Shown here: positions 1 to 8,000 of the stretch, piece after piece | Layout: every line of letters begins with the position of its first letter | Numbering within the stretch: the stretch's first letter is position 1 | Source of the DNA: Verrucomicrobiales bacterium | GTDB lineage: Bacteria; Verrucomicrobiota; Verrucomicrobiia; Limisphaerales; UBA9464 | Assembly (NCBI GenBank): GCA_003445095.1 | Contig: DLVS01000750.1 | Span: 1-13,141 of the forward strand | Length of the DNA stretch: 13,141 nt | Reading direction: 5' to 3' | The notes under the pieces: model-generated | Told to the model about the DNA's origin: nothing | Databases searched by the model: none | The model's input: only the letters and a program-made list of their open reading frames with translations | Program-made: the position numbers and the translations under genes

Positions 1-1500
1 GGCCTAGGTTTAATGATTTGCGCGATTTGGGGACTCGCTCGTGTTCCGACGGGATTTATCCCTACGGAAGACCAGGGCTATGCCATGATTTCCGTCCAGT
101 TGCCGGATGGCGCCTCTCTTGAACGAACCCAATCCGTCATGGAGCGCCTGACGACCCTATGCCGCGACCACCCGGCAGTGCGGCAGACCATTGCGATTGG
201 GGGGCTATCACCGCTCGATAACAACGCGTCGCTGGCAAATGCCGGGATTATCTATTTGATGTTTAAAGACTGGAAGTTACGTGGCCCTGGAGAAGACCTG
301 TTGTCGATCTATAACTACTTCTCCAGTCGTCTGGCGGAGTTTTCTGAGGCGCGAACCATGATGATTTTGCCCCCGCCGATCCAGGGCCTTGGATTATCCG
401 GTGGCTTCCAAATGCAAGTACAGCTGAATGACGGTAGCGGTGACTTTGCGCGCCTTCAGAAGGTTACCGAAGAGATTACTGCAGCCGCGCGAGCAAACCC
501 GGTAGTCCGTTTGGCTTTATCACCCTTGCGCGCTTCCGTGCCGCAGGTCTCGGTCAAAATCAATCGAACTCAAGCGGAGGCACTCGGAGTCGCCATCGGT
601 GACGTTCAAAATTCAGTGCAGACCTACTTGGGTTCGAGCTTCGTGAACTATTTCGCTCGTTTTGGACACAACTACACGGTGTATGCGCAGGCGGACGCGC
701 CGTACCGTTTGACTCCGAATCGGTTGCTTGAGTACACCGCCCGGAATCAATCGGGCGATATGGTTCCTCTTGGCGCAGTGGCCGGAATCGAATCCCAACT
801 CGGACCTTCAGTGATCACCCTCTATAATCTTCGCCCGTCCGCCTCAATCTTTGGTTCGGCCAATCCGGGATATAGTTCGGGGCAAGCGCTGGAAGCGATG
901 TCGGAGATCGCCAAGGTCAAGCTGCCGCCGGGGATGAGTTATCAATGGACCGCCATGTCATATCAGGAGACACTTGTAGGAGACTCACCATTCTATATTA
1001 TTGGACTAGCATTGCTACTCGTTTACTTCGTCCTCGCCGCGCAGTTCGAGAGTTGGCTCACTCCCAGCGCGGTGATCCTCGCGGTGCCGCTGGCACTGGT
1101 TGGCTCGGTCGGCGCTTTGCTCGGTCTTGGCGTGGCCAACAACATCTACGTGCAGATCGGGCTCGTCCTGCTGATCGCGCTATCCGCCAAGAACGCAATC
1201 CTCATCGTGGAGAAGGCTCGGGCCGAACTCGCAACGGGGCGAAGTCTGACCGAAGCGACGCTCGCCGCGGCGCGGGTTCGGTTCCGGCCGATCCTCATGA
1301 CCTCGTTCACTTTCATCCTTGGAGCGTTGCCCCTGCTATTGGCGAGCGGCGCGGGCGCGAGCGCTCGAAAGTCGCTCGGGCTGGCGGTCGCGTCGGGCAT
1401 GATTGCCTCAACCTGCCTCACGGTGCTCTTTGTGCCGGCCCTGTTGGTCGTGTTAGGAAAACGATTCAAGACAAATGCGCTGCCGAAGACCGGGTTTTGA
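1..1500 (+). CDS. RND multidrug efflux transporter, HAE1/AcrB-like, C-terminal half (partial at 5' edge)
   Basis: Inner-membrane proton/drug antiporter of tripartite efflux pumps. The reading frame is open from base 1, so the start lies outside the window; about 499 residues are present, matching the part of AcrB (about 1050 aa) from TM7 to the end. Visible hallmarks: the VPTGFIPTEDQGY segment just after the first helix; the porter-domain stretch; then the second membrane block with AAQFESW, VPLALVGSVGALLG, the TM10 motif LSAKNAILIVE (its Lys corresponds to AcrB Lys940 of the proton relay) and RFRPILMTSFTFILGALPL (TM11). The Asp pair of TM4 would be in the missing half. The tail is short and polar. 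It converges on the DUF937 gene with a 29-base gap holding no clear terminator hairpin. The family is certain; the substrate cannot be told, and the adaptor and outer-membrane partners are not in view. Confidence 0.95.
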   Translation, partial: GLGLMICAIWGLARVPTGFIPTEDQGYAMISVQLPDGASLERTQSVMERLTTLCRDHPAVRQTIAIGGLSPLDNNASLANAGIIYLMFKDWKLRGPGEDLLSIYNYFSSRLAEFSEARTMMILPPPIQGLGLSGGFQMQVQLNDGSGDFARLQKVTEEITAAARANPVVRLALSPLRASVPQVSVKINRTQAEALGVAIGDVQNSVQTYLGSSFVNYFARFGHNYTVYAQADAPYRLTPNRLLEYTARNQSGDMVPLGAVAGIESQLGPSVITLYNLRPSASIFGSANPGYSSGQALEAMSEIAKVKLPPGMSYQWTAMSYQETLVGDSPFYIIGLALLLVYFVLAAQFESWLTPSAVILAVPLALVGSVGALLGLGVANNIYVQIGLVLLIALSAKNAILIVEKARAELATGRSLTEATLAAARVRFRPILMTSFTFILGALPLLLASGAGASARKSLGLAVASGMIASTCLTVLFVPALLVVLGKRFKTNALPKTGF

Positions 1501-1529
1501 TCAACAAGGGCGCGGGCGCGGATGGGAAC

Positions 1530-2636
1530 TCACTTATACGCCTGCAGCTTCGCCAGAAGTTGGTCGGTCACCGGCTTTAACTGTTGGCTCACCCCAGGGA
1601 TCGCCAACGCAGTATCAACGGACGTCTTCAACTTATCGATTCCGGCCACCGCCACCGCTTGCACGGAAGGGCGAGTCGCTTCAGGTATCTTGCTCCAAAT
1701 ACCCTGAATCGCGTCAAGGTTGACCCCTAAGGCTTGGAGTTTCGGAATTACCGCCGAGGCAGAGGCGGGGTCTTTGACAGTGGCGAGGGCGGCGGTCGCG
1801 TCACTAAAGACGCGATTGAGTCGGTCGAGTACGCCCAAAGCATCGGCGACCGCCACCTGGGCGGGATTATTGAGGGGTTGGGGTTGAGGCGTGTCGGTTT
1901 GGTTGGCGTTGCGGCTTCGGTACCAGAGAAATGCCACAACGATTATGGCCAGCGGGATCAGGTACTTCATGAGCCCGGACCCACTAGCCGCGGTCGCTTC
2001 GGCGGCGCGTCCGAATTGGGCAGCGCCTGCCTGCGCCGCGCCCGAGGCAGCCGCGGCGGCACCACTGACGGCCGAACCCGCCGAACCTAGCAGGCCGCCG
2101 AGGTTGGGAATGTTTCCTAGAAGGGAGCCAAATCCGTTGGGCAGCGCACCGATGATATTGCTCTTTTGGCTGGCCAAGAGGCCAGAAAGGCCGGCCGCAT
2201 TGAGGCCTCCAGCCTCCACCTGCTTTCCGAGGACACCCAACACCAGCGGAGCCAGCGCTCCCACTAACTTCGAGATGGCGCCTTCCGGCAGTCCCGTGAA
2301 TTTAGTTAGAGCCCCTGTTAATCCGCTGAGCAGATTGGTGCCCAATAATGAAGTGAGCACATTGCCGCCCTGCCCTGCGATATAACTTCCTTGTGAGCCC
2401 AGCATTCCACCGAAGTTCCCAAGGAGTCCTTGGTCTTGTTTTCCGATCACGTTGAAAAGCTGGTCCGCGCCGGCAGGCTCCGAGGCCACACTAGCCACGC
2501 CCGCCAGAAGGCCAGGAACGGCCGCGCTTACCGCCGATTTGGTGGCTTCAGGAGTCTGTCCAATTAGCGTCCCCAATTTGTTGATCGTTTCGCCGCCAAG
2601 CTGACCGGCGATGAGTTCGACAAGGTTTAAGCCCAT
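1530..2636 (-). CDS. DUF937-family protein with one membrane helix and a C-terminal helical domain
   Basis: Function unknown. With the ATG at 2636 the product is 368 aa. Residues 1-180 look like a DUF937 (YidB-like) domain: hydrophobic Gly/Leu/Ala-rich repeats beginning MGLNLVELIAGQLGGE, with several GLLGxxG-type turns. Residues 185-220 are a low-complexity Ala/Gly/Ser linker. Residues 223-239 (KYLIPLAIIVVAFLWY) form one membrane helix followed by RSR. A Pro/Gln linker leads into a mostly helical domain at about 257-368. The start is chosen over a possible one at 2723 because DUF937 homology begins right at this Met and the 29 residues before it look non-coding. There is no Shine-Dalgarno directly upstream, but a tiny leader ORF ends four bases before the ATG. 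It is a single gene facing the RND gene, and it probably fires divergently from the 2637-2913 gap. The DUF937 call is by eye; the C-terminal domain is unassigned. Confidence 0.8.
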   Translation of the reverse strand: MGLNLVELIAGQLGGETINKLGTLIGQTPEATKSAVSAAVPGLLAGVASVASEPAGADQLFNVIGKQDQGLLGNFGGMLGSQGSYIAGQGGNVLTSLLGTNLLSGLTGALTKFTGLPEGAISKLVGALAPLVLGVLGKQVEAGGLNAAGLSGLLASQKSNIIGALPNGFGSLLGNIPNLGGLLGSAGSAVSGAAAAASGAAQAGAAQFGRAAEATAASGSGLMKYLIPLAIIVVAFLWYRSRNANQTDTPQPQPLNNPAQVAVADALGVLDRLNRVFSDATAALATVKDPASASAVIPKLQALGVNLDAIQGIWSKIPEATRPSVQAVAVAGIDKLKTSVDTALAIPGVSQQLKPVTDQLLAKLQAYK

Positions 2637-2640
2637 AGTG

Positions 2641-2667
2641 TTAGAGGAGTTTGTTTGGAATGGACAT
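2641..2667 (-). promoter_or_regulatory. Possible 8-codon leader ORF upstream of the DUF937 gene
   Basis: On the minus strand, ATG at 2667 opens a frame reading MSIPNKLL and closes with TAA at 2641, four bases before the DUF937 start at 2636. An AGGA lies seven bases before this ATG, a proper Shine-Dalgarno spacing, whereas the DUF937 ATG itself has none. This would allow translation of the main gene by re-initiation. It may be chance: the peptide is too short to carry coding signal. Confidence 0.25.
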
Positions 2668-2904
2668 GGTTCAGTCCTGGAAAATTGGCCGGTCACGTCG
2701 CTCGAAAGGCCCGTCAAGGTCAAACTGTCCTGGAGTTAGCTTCATGATATACCTGGCCTCGGAAGATGCCAACTGGCTTTGTTGGAACGAGAAATTGTGA
2801 AACGCGCCTATCGTCGGCGCCGCAAGGCGAAGGTTGGACACTCATTCACTCTAGGGATGATCTGTACACATTCGTTTGTCTCTCAAGACCTCAACAACGA
2901 GCCT

Positions 2905-2908
2905 GGAG
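2905..2908 (+). promoter_or_regulatory. Shine-Dalgarno GGAG fixing the start of the ParB-box protein
   Basis: GGAG with a five-base spacer precedes ATG 2914. It supports this start over an in-frame TTG at 2779, whose extra 45 residues look non-coding (an Arg/Lys-rich run with no family resemblance). Confidence 0.5.
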
Positions 2909-2913
2909 CGAGA

Positions 2914-3312
2914 ATGCGGCACAACGGCTTAGGACGTGGTTTGGACCAGTTGGTTTCGGAGACCACGTGTGATCCTTACCCGACGTCGGACTCGCATGGG
3001 GTTAGGCTCCTCTTCGCGGTGCCTAATCGGTCAGAGCAGCCGGTGAAGCCAGGCCTTATTAATCACTGCAAACTATTGTGGTCTATTGACTTAGCTCTTA
3101 TTATCTTGGCTTATTTACTGGTGGTCAATGGACAGGTCCCTCGAACACTTGGAGTTTCCATTGGTACGCTGCTGATCGTTTTTGGCAGCCTGCTTGGTTT
3201 GATGGCATCGTCCCTTTTTGGTCAGGGAGCCGATCGAGACCTGGGAGGTGCCAAAGGGAACGGTCGCAGGCGTCGGCTTGTTCCGGGCTCGTCCTTCGTC
3301 GGGTACAAATGA
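2914..3312 (+). CDS. Small two-helix membrane protein with a ParB-like N-terminal box (GLGRGLDQL)
   Basis: 132 aa, not recognised as a known family. Residues 1-14 read MRHNGLGRGLDQLV. The GLGRGLDxL core is the conserved N-terminal box I of chromosomal ParB/Spo0J, the peptide that contacts ParA/Soj and stimulates its ATPase (known for ParB; inferred here). Nothing else of ParB follows: no CTPase/ParB-N motifs and no helix-turn-helix. After a polar linker (15-53) come two hydrophobic helices, about 54-71 (LLWSIDLALIILAYLLVV) and 79-102, separated by a short loop. A basic tail follows, with RRRR at 118-121. Positive charges on both outer sides suggest a hairpin with both ends in the cytoplasm, which would present the ParB box to cytosolic ParA. 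A parS-like palindrome and mnmG follow directly, as in ParB neighbourhoods. The DNA of the helices is AT-rich compared with its surroundings. The ORF is well supported by its Shine-Dalgarno and helices; the ParA link is inference. Confidence 0.65.
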   Translation: MRHNGLGRGLDQLVSETTCDPYPTSDSHGVRLLFAVPNRSEQPVKPGLINHCKLLWSIDLALIILAYLLVVNGQVPRTLGVSIGTLLIVFGSLLGLMASSLFGQGADRDLGGAKGNGRRRRLVPGSSFVGYK

Positions 3313-3342
3313 GCCATCTCACCGGGTTCCGCGTTTGATAGA

Positions 3343-3358
3343 GGTTCCACGTGGAACA
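3343..3358. promoter_or_regulatory. parS-like centromere site upstream of mnmG
   Basis: GGTTCCACGTGGAACA contains the perfect 14-bp palindrome GTTCCACGTGGAAC (3344-3357), the core of parS sites bound by chromosomal ParB (consensus TGTTYCACGTGRAACA). It differs from the consensus only at the first base. It lies 35 bases before the mnmG ATG, and parS sites near gidA/mnmG at the origin are common. It is the only full match I found in the window. Whether this genome's ParB binds it is inference. Confidence 0.8.
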
Positions 3359-3393
3359 AAATGGGTAATCGATCTCCATCTTGGGACTGACCA

Positions 3394-5373
3394 ATGTTCG
3401 TCTATCCAAAGCAGTACGATGTCATCGTTGTTGGTGCCGGCCATGCCGGCGTAGAAGCGGCCCTTGCATCCGCTCGGATGGGCTGCCAGACGCTGTTGCT
3501 CACTATAAATCTCGATACAATTGGCCAAATGTCCTGCAACCCGGCAATTGGTGGGCTAGCAAAGGGTCACCTTGTCCGGGAGATAGATGCTTTGGGTGGT
3601 GAGATGGGTAAGGCCACCGACCTCTGCGGCCTTCAATTCCGGATGCTGAACACCAAGAAAGGTCCATCGGTATGGGCGCCCAGAGCCCAATGTGACAAAA
3701 AGGCGTACCAGTTCCGGTTGAAGTGGGTCTGTGAACGACAAGCTCGCCTTGATTGCAAACAAGCGCAGACGGTGAAGCTCCTGGTGCGCGATGGCCAAGT
3801 CTTTGGAGTCCAGACCTCCTTGGAAGTGCAGTTCCAGGCCGGCGCGGTCGTCGTTACCACCGGGACGTTTCTGCGCGGCCTGATGCATGTCGGTGCGAAC
3901 CAACAATCCGGAGGCCGAGCCGGAGAAGCTGCAGCCATGAGCCTGTCCGGATCTCTCCAAGAGATTGGACTCCAACTCGGGCGCCTCAAGACCGGAACTC
4001 CTCCACGGCTAGTCAAGCAGTCCATCGACTTTGACCGCTGCGAAATCCAACCAGGTGATGACCCGATCCCTTGGTTCTCCTATTGGCGTGATGATGTTTG
4101 GTCGGACGAATTGTTCCACATAGAACATTCTGGGCGGACCAAGGACCGCGCGATTACGACCGACACTGCTGAAACAAGTCGGTATCCCGCGGGTTCGATT
4201 CTTGCCCGGGTTGGAGGTCAGGTTCCTTGCCACATCACCCGAACCACCGCGCGCACGAAAGAGGTGGTGCTCGCTAACCTTTCAAAGTCCCCGATGTACT
4301 CCGGAGTGATAGAAGGGGTTGGGCCGCGTTATTGTCCCAGCATTGAAGACAAGTTCGTCCGCTTTTCGGAGAAAGAGCACCACCAGATTTTCCTGGAACC
4401 CGAAGGAATTTCGACAGACGAAATCTACGTCAATGGATTTTCCACCTGCCTCCCATTCGAGGTGCAGGTCCAAATGGTGCATTCGATTGTGGGATGCGAG
4501 CGGGCCGAAATCATGCGGCCCGCCTATGCCGTGGAGTACGACTTCTGCTTTCCGACCCAGCTTCAGGCCACGCTTGAGACCAAAGTCTGTCGCAATTTAT
4601 ACCTCGCGGGGCAGATCAACGGAACATCAGGCTACGAAGAGGCTGCTGCTCAGGGTCTTATGGCTGGGATCAATGCGGCGCTTCGAATCAAAGGACGCGA
4701 TCCGCTGACCCTGGGCCGGCATCAAGCCTACATCGGTGTACTCATTGACGATCTCATCACAAAGGGAGCCACCGAACCCTATCGGATGTTTACCTCACGG
4801 GCTGAGTATCGACTCCTTCTTCGTCAGGACAATGCCGACCTGCGACTCGCTCCATTTGGCCGCGACGTGGGGCTATTGTCCCCCGCTAACCAAGCGCGGT
4901 TCGAAATGAAGCAAAGGGCGATCACCTCGGAATTGTCACGGTTGGACGCGACACGCATTGGTAGCGGAACCCTGGCCCAGCTCCTTCGTCGGCCGGAGCT
5001 TAGCTATGCACAACTTCCCGAGGCGAACACCGAATTGCCTCCGGACGTTGTCCAGCAGGTCGAGATCCAACTTAAGTACGAGGGTTACATCGTCCGACAA
5101 GACGCCGAGGTGGCCCGATTCCGTAACTTCGAGGACAAAGCAATTCCGGCCTGGCTCGACTACCAAGTTGTCCCCGGCCTCCGTACCGAAGCTCGGCAAA
5201 AGCTGGAAAAAGTCCGACCGTCGACCTTTGGGCAAGCAAGCCGGATTTCCGGGGTAACTCCGGCGGATGTTAGCCTGATGATGGTTTGGGCGAAGCGTGG
5301 GCCCGGCTCAGCCGCACGTGATCCTGACAGCACCGATTCTTGCAGCGGGAATGGGTTATCTGAGCCCAACTAG
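3394..5373 (+). CDS. mnmG: tRNA uridine-5-carboxymethylaminomethyl modification enzyme MnmG (GidA)
   Basis: FAD-dependent enzyme that, with the GTPase MnmE, installs the 5-carboxymethylaminomethyl (or taurinomethyl) group on wobble U34 of certain tRNAs in the cytoplasm. It has 659 aa, compared with about 630 usual. Motifs in order: FAD-binding GAGHAG (14-19) after the typical start [34 protein letters not shown] with the conserved Cys48; [19 protein letters not shown] with the second conserved Cys279; [53 protein letters not shown]; and the C-terminal [17 protein letters not shown] and [15 protein letters not shown]. Between FSY and QVPC about 45 residues appear where I recall about 10 in E. 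coli MnmG, an apparent insert (roughly 4084-4215). The tail also carries some 20 extra Ser/Asp-rich residues. The start matches the family; no strong Shine-Dalgarno is seen. No mnmE or rsmG neighbour is in view. Confidence 0.97.
   Translation: MFVYPKQYDVIVVGAGHAGVEAALASARMGCQTLLLTINLDTIGQMSCNPAIGGLAKGHLVREIDALGGEMGKATDLCGLQFRMLNTKKGPSVWAPRAQCDKKAYQFRLKWVCERQARLDCKQAQTVKLLVRDGQVFGVQTSLEVQFQAGAVVVTTGTFLRGLMHVGANQQSGGRAGEAAAMSLSGSLQEIGLQLGRLKTGTPPRLVKQSIDFDRCEIQPGDDPIPWFSYWRDDVWSDELFHIEHSGRTKDRAITTDTAETSRYPAGSILARVGGQVPCHITRTTARTKEVVLANLSKSPMYSGVIEGVGPRYCPSIEDKFVRFSEKEHHQIFLEPEGISTDEIYVNGFSTCLPFEVQVQMVHSIVGCERAEIMRPAYAVEYDFCFPTQLQATLETKVCRNLYLAGQINGTSGYEEAAAQGLMAGINAALRIKGRDPLTLGRHQAYIGVLIDDLITKGATEPYRMFTSRAEYRLLLRQDNADLRLAPFGRDVGLLSPANQARFEMKQRAITSELSRLDATRIGSGTLAQLLRRPELSYAQLPEANTELPPDVVQQVEIQLKYEGYIVRQDAEVARFRNFEDKAIPAWLDYQVVPGLRTEARQKLEKVRPSTFGQASRISGVTPADVSLMMVWAKRGPGSAARDPDSTDSCSGNGLSEPN
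4112..4127. promoter_or_regulatory. Degenerate parS-like site inside mnmG
   Basis: TGTTCCACATAGAACA matches the parS form TGTTCCACGTGGAACA at 14 of 16 positions. The arms TGTTC/GAACA are intact and two G-to-A changes fall in the central CACGTG. It encodes part of ELFHIEHS in the apparent MnmG insert. ParB binding is doubtful with a broken core; it may be a decayed site. Confidence 0.35.
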
Positions 5374-5636
5374 CGATCGCTCTCGGCGTTCATTGGCCGA
5401 TCAGTGCTCAAGGTCACGTCAGTTCTGTAGTTTGTAATGCGATTTATATCAGGTATTTATGAATGTGCTGGCGACCTTGGAGACGTCCCGAATGAATTTC
5501 TCCCAGCCATCGGTCAGCCAGCGTCGGTCCGCGCACCTGTAAACCTAGGAACTCGGACTCGTGGACATTGCTCTGGTATCAATCGCGGTGGCTGATTGAA
5601 TCTCCTGCCACCCCATCCTTCAAACAGGCTTACCAA
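5374..5636 (+). other. Gap between mnmG and the DUF1549/1553 gene, with possible promoter
   Basis: This 263-base gap has no convincing gene. An AT-rich patch at 5430-5464 holds weak promoter-like elements: TTGTAA at 5432, and TATATC at 5445 or TATTTA at 5454. A 7-bp inverted repeat CAAGGTC/GACCTTG (5409-5415, 5473-5479) with a 57-base spacer flanks that patch. No terminator with a U-run follows mnmG. The DUF1549/1553 frame stays open back to 5568, but those 23 codons precede a normal signal peptide and are unlikely to be translated. Confidence 0.25.
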
Positions 5637-8000
5637 ATGAAGCTCAGAACCCATTTCCGAACCGGAATCGTGGCGCTTGTTCTAACCGCGACTTCGTTTG
5701 AGCCGTCCGCCGCAACTGGGCCGGATCCCACGACCGAAGTGCTTCTAAATGGCGTCGCGCCCAAACTTGGCCCGACGCGGTCGGAAATGATCGTTGGGGA
5801 GAACGACCGCAAGCATTGGGCATTTCTTCACCTGAAAAGCCGACAGCCTCCCAACGTAAAAGGAGGCGAACTTCAACGCTCGGCGGTGGATGGCTTTATC
5901 TCCGCGTCGCTGGAGGACAAGAAGCTAAAGCCTTCGCCGCTGGCTGACTCGCAGAAACTGGTGCGGCGGATCTACTTCGATCTCATCGGCTTGCCGCCCA
6001 CGCCGGAGCAGGTCCAATCATTTTCGCGGGCGTGGGCCGAAAATCCACCGGCCGCAGTGGCCTCATTGATCGACGAATTGTTGGCCAGCCCGCATTACGG
6101 AGAACGCTGGGCCCGCCATTGGCTTGATGTGGTTCGTTATGCGGATAGTGACGGTCAGGAAAGCGATGCCGACCGGCCGACGGCTTATCATTATCGTGAT
6201 TTCGTCATTCGCAGTCTCAATGACCACCTGCCCTTCGATAAGTTCGTGCGCTGGCAACTCGCCGGCGACGAGTTAGAGCCGGACAATTTGCAAGCCCTCG
6301 CGGCTACTGGATTTATCGTGGCCGGTACGCACGCGGTCCTCTCGGACAACTTGATGGAGGAGGAAAGAATCCGCACTCGCTTCAACGAACTGGATGACAT
6401 GATCGCCACCACCGGCTCAGCCATGCTCGGTCTGACGTTGGGATGCGCGCGGTGTCACGACCACAAATACGATCCCGTGCCGAGGCGCGACTACTATCGG
6501 ATGCTGTGCGCGTTCAACGGCGGCGATCGCGCCGAAGTTCCACTCGCACCCCTTGATGAGGCACGGAACAATCGCAATGCTAAAACGCAGTGGCAGAAAG
6601 ACTTAGATGAGACGAAGAAGCACTGGGACAACTGGCGAAATGAGGTCAAGAGGCCGCATGAGACGGCGGTGCGGGTCGCGAAGATTGAAGCGTTAAAGGC
6701 CAGCTACAACGAAAAGGCTCTCTTGAAAACGAGTCCTGAGGCGAAAGAAGCTAAGGAACTCGCGAAGAGATTTTCTCAAGACCTCAAAGTCGCAGACACG
6801 GATTACCGGCCTTTCCTCTCGGCTGAACAACGCGCTGAGTGGGACGCTAGAGAAATCTCTTTTAAGTCGGTGGAATCACGCCAACCCCAGTCGCTGCCGA
6901 CGGCTTACGGTTTCGCTGACTTCGATGCCCAACCGCGGGATACGTTTCTGCTAGCTCGCGGCGATTTTCGGGCGAAAGGGGAATCGGTCGAATTGGGGTT
7001 CCTGACCGTGCTTACAACGGGTAAGACACCCGCTGACTATTGGGCGGCCGCGCGCACCGAAAGTCGTCGATCCGATTCCTCGCAACAACGCCGGGCCCTG
7101 GCGGAGTGGATCACCGACCTCGACCACGGCGCTGGCGCACTCGTGGCGCGAGTGATTGTGAACCGCGTTTGGCAGCACCATTTCGGTCAGGGCCTCGTCC
7201 GGACCGTCAACGACTTTGGCGCGCGATGCGATCCACCCTCGCACCCGGAATTGCTCGAGTGGTTGACGTCCGAATTTGTGAAGGCCGGGTGGAAGCTCAA
7301 ATCGCTCCACCGGTTGATCATGACCAGTGCCGTCTATCTGCAAGACACTGAGTTCGACCCGGCGAAAGCAAAAGTCGATCCCGACAATCGCTTGCTCTGG
7401 CGGCGACGGCCGCAGCGGATTGAGTCCGAAATTCTGCGCGACGCCTTGCTGGCTGTGAGTGGCACGTTGAACTCGGAAATGTACGGCCCCGCGTTTAAGG
7501 CTCCGGTTGCACCCGAAGCCGTTCAAGCTCGCAACATGAAGGATCCGTATCCGACGGATCTCAAAGACACTCCAGACACGCGGCGACGTTCGGTTTATAT
7601 GTTCCACAAACGAGTCGTGCAGCAGCCGCTCATGCAGGCATTCGACGGACCGGATGCCCAAGCCAGTTGCGGTCGTCGCGAGAATACCACCGTCGCCCCG
7701 CAAGCACTCGCGTTACTGAACGATCAGTTCGTCCGCGCGCGGGCGCTGGATTTCGCTCGAAGGGTGGCGAAAGAAGCGGGCGCCGAACCAAAATCGGAAG
7801 TGCGTCACGCCTGGCTGCTCGCGCTTGGTCGTGAACCGTCCCCGGACGAATTGGACGCGGCGACCGCCTTCATCCGAACACAATTTCAGGAACGCTCGAC
7901 TCGAGATCCCCACCCATCCAAAGCCGAAATGCAGACGCTCGCCTTAGCCGATTTCTGCCAAGCCATCTTCGCCCTCAACGAATTTATTTACGTAGATTGA
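5637..8000 (+). CDS. Exported DUF1549/DUF1553 (PSCyt2/PSD1) protein
   Basis: Exact function unknown; the family is a planctomycete/verrucomicrobial exported protein usually paired with DUF1501. With ATG 5637 the product is 787 aa and begins with a Sec signal peptide: basic MKLRTHFRTG, hydrophobic IVALVLTAT, likely cleavage after SAA at about residue 26. The DUF1549 part (about 83-295) shows RIYFDLIGLPPTPEQV, HYGERWARHWLDVVRYADSDG, LPFDKFVRWQLAGD and LGCARCHDHKYDP, whose CxxCH (270-274) is the haem-type motif of this domain. A charged, partly coiled linker (about 300-470) follows, then DUF1553 (about 480-750) with ARVIVNRVWQHHFGQGLV and the C-terminal LNEFIYVD end typical of the family. The N-terminal planctomycete cytochrome-c domain often fused to this family is absent; the text starts at its trailing HWAF motif. 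A weak AGG precedes the start. The DUF1501 partner follows after a vapBC scar. Confidence 0.9.
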   Translation: MKLRTHFRTGIVALVLTATSFEPSAATGPDPTTEVLLNGVAPKLGPTRSEMIVGENDRKHWAFLHLKSRQPPNVKGGELQRSAVDGFISASLEDKKLKPSPLADSQKLVRRIYFDLIGLPPTPEQVQSFSRAWAENPPAAVASLIDELLASPHYGERWARHWLDVVRYADSDGQESDADRPTAYHYRDFVIRSLNDHLPFDKFVRWQLAGDELEPDNLQALAATGFIVAGTHAVLSDNLMEEERIRTRFNELDDMIATTGSAMLGLTLGCARCHDHKYDPVPRRDYYRMLCAFNGGDRAEVPLAPLDEARNNRNAKTQWQKDLDETKKHWDNWRNEVKRPHETAVRVAKIEALKASYNEKALLKTSPEAKEAKELAKRFSQDLKVADTDYRPFLSAEQRAEWDAREISFKSVESRQPQSLPTAYGFADFDAQPRDTFLLARGDFRAKGESVELGFLTVLTTGKTPADYWAAARTESRRSDSSQQRRALAEWITDLDHGAGALVARVIVNRVWQHHFGQGLVRTVNDFGARCDPPSHPELLEWLTSEFVKAGWKLKSLHRLIMTSAVYLQDTEFDPAKAKVDPDNRLLWRRRPQRIESEILRDALLAVSGTLNSEMYGPAFKAPVAPEAVQARNMKDPYPTDLKDTPDTRRRSVYMFHKRVVQQPLMQAFDGPDAQASCGRRENTTVAPQALALLNDQFVRARALDFARRVAKEAGAEPKSEVRHAWLLALGREPSPDELDAATAFIRTQFQERSTRDPHPSKAEMQTLALADFCQAIFALNEFIYVD

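Noticed and set aside
945..1580. Long alternative frames over the RND gene, such as 945-1580 (+) and 1146-1469 (-)
   Set aside because: They are shadows of the clear RND coding frame, with Arg-rich, low-complexity translations and no family motifs.
2779..2913. Longer start (TTG 2779) for the ParB-box protein
   Set aside because: The added 45 residues look non-coding and would bury the ParB-like box, which is always N-terminal. ATG 2914 has a good Shine-Dalgarno.
2955..2975. Another CACGTG core (gaccacgtgtgatc) near the ParB-box gene as a third parS
   Set aside because: The flanks do not form the parS arms; only the six-base core matches. The same holds for CACGTG at about 5314, 8957 and 11405.
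3050..3130. AT-rich stretch next to parS/mnmG as an origin unwinding element
   Set aside because: It is explained by codons of the hydrophobic helices, and no DnaA boxes (TTATNCACA) were found nearby.
5375..5402. GATCG...CGATC hairpin after mnmG as a terminator
   Set aside because: Only five base pairs with an 18-base loop and no T-run.
6951..7703. 250-residue minus-strand open frame inside the DUF1549/1553 gene
   Set aside because: The plus frame carries strong family motifs across the whole stretch. The minus translation is His/Arg/Gly-rich and unlike any family I know.
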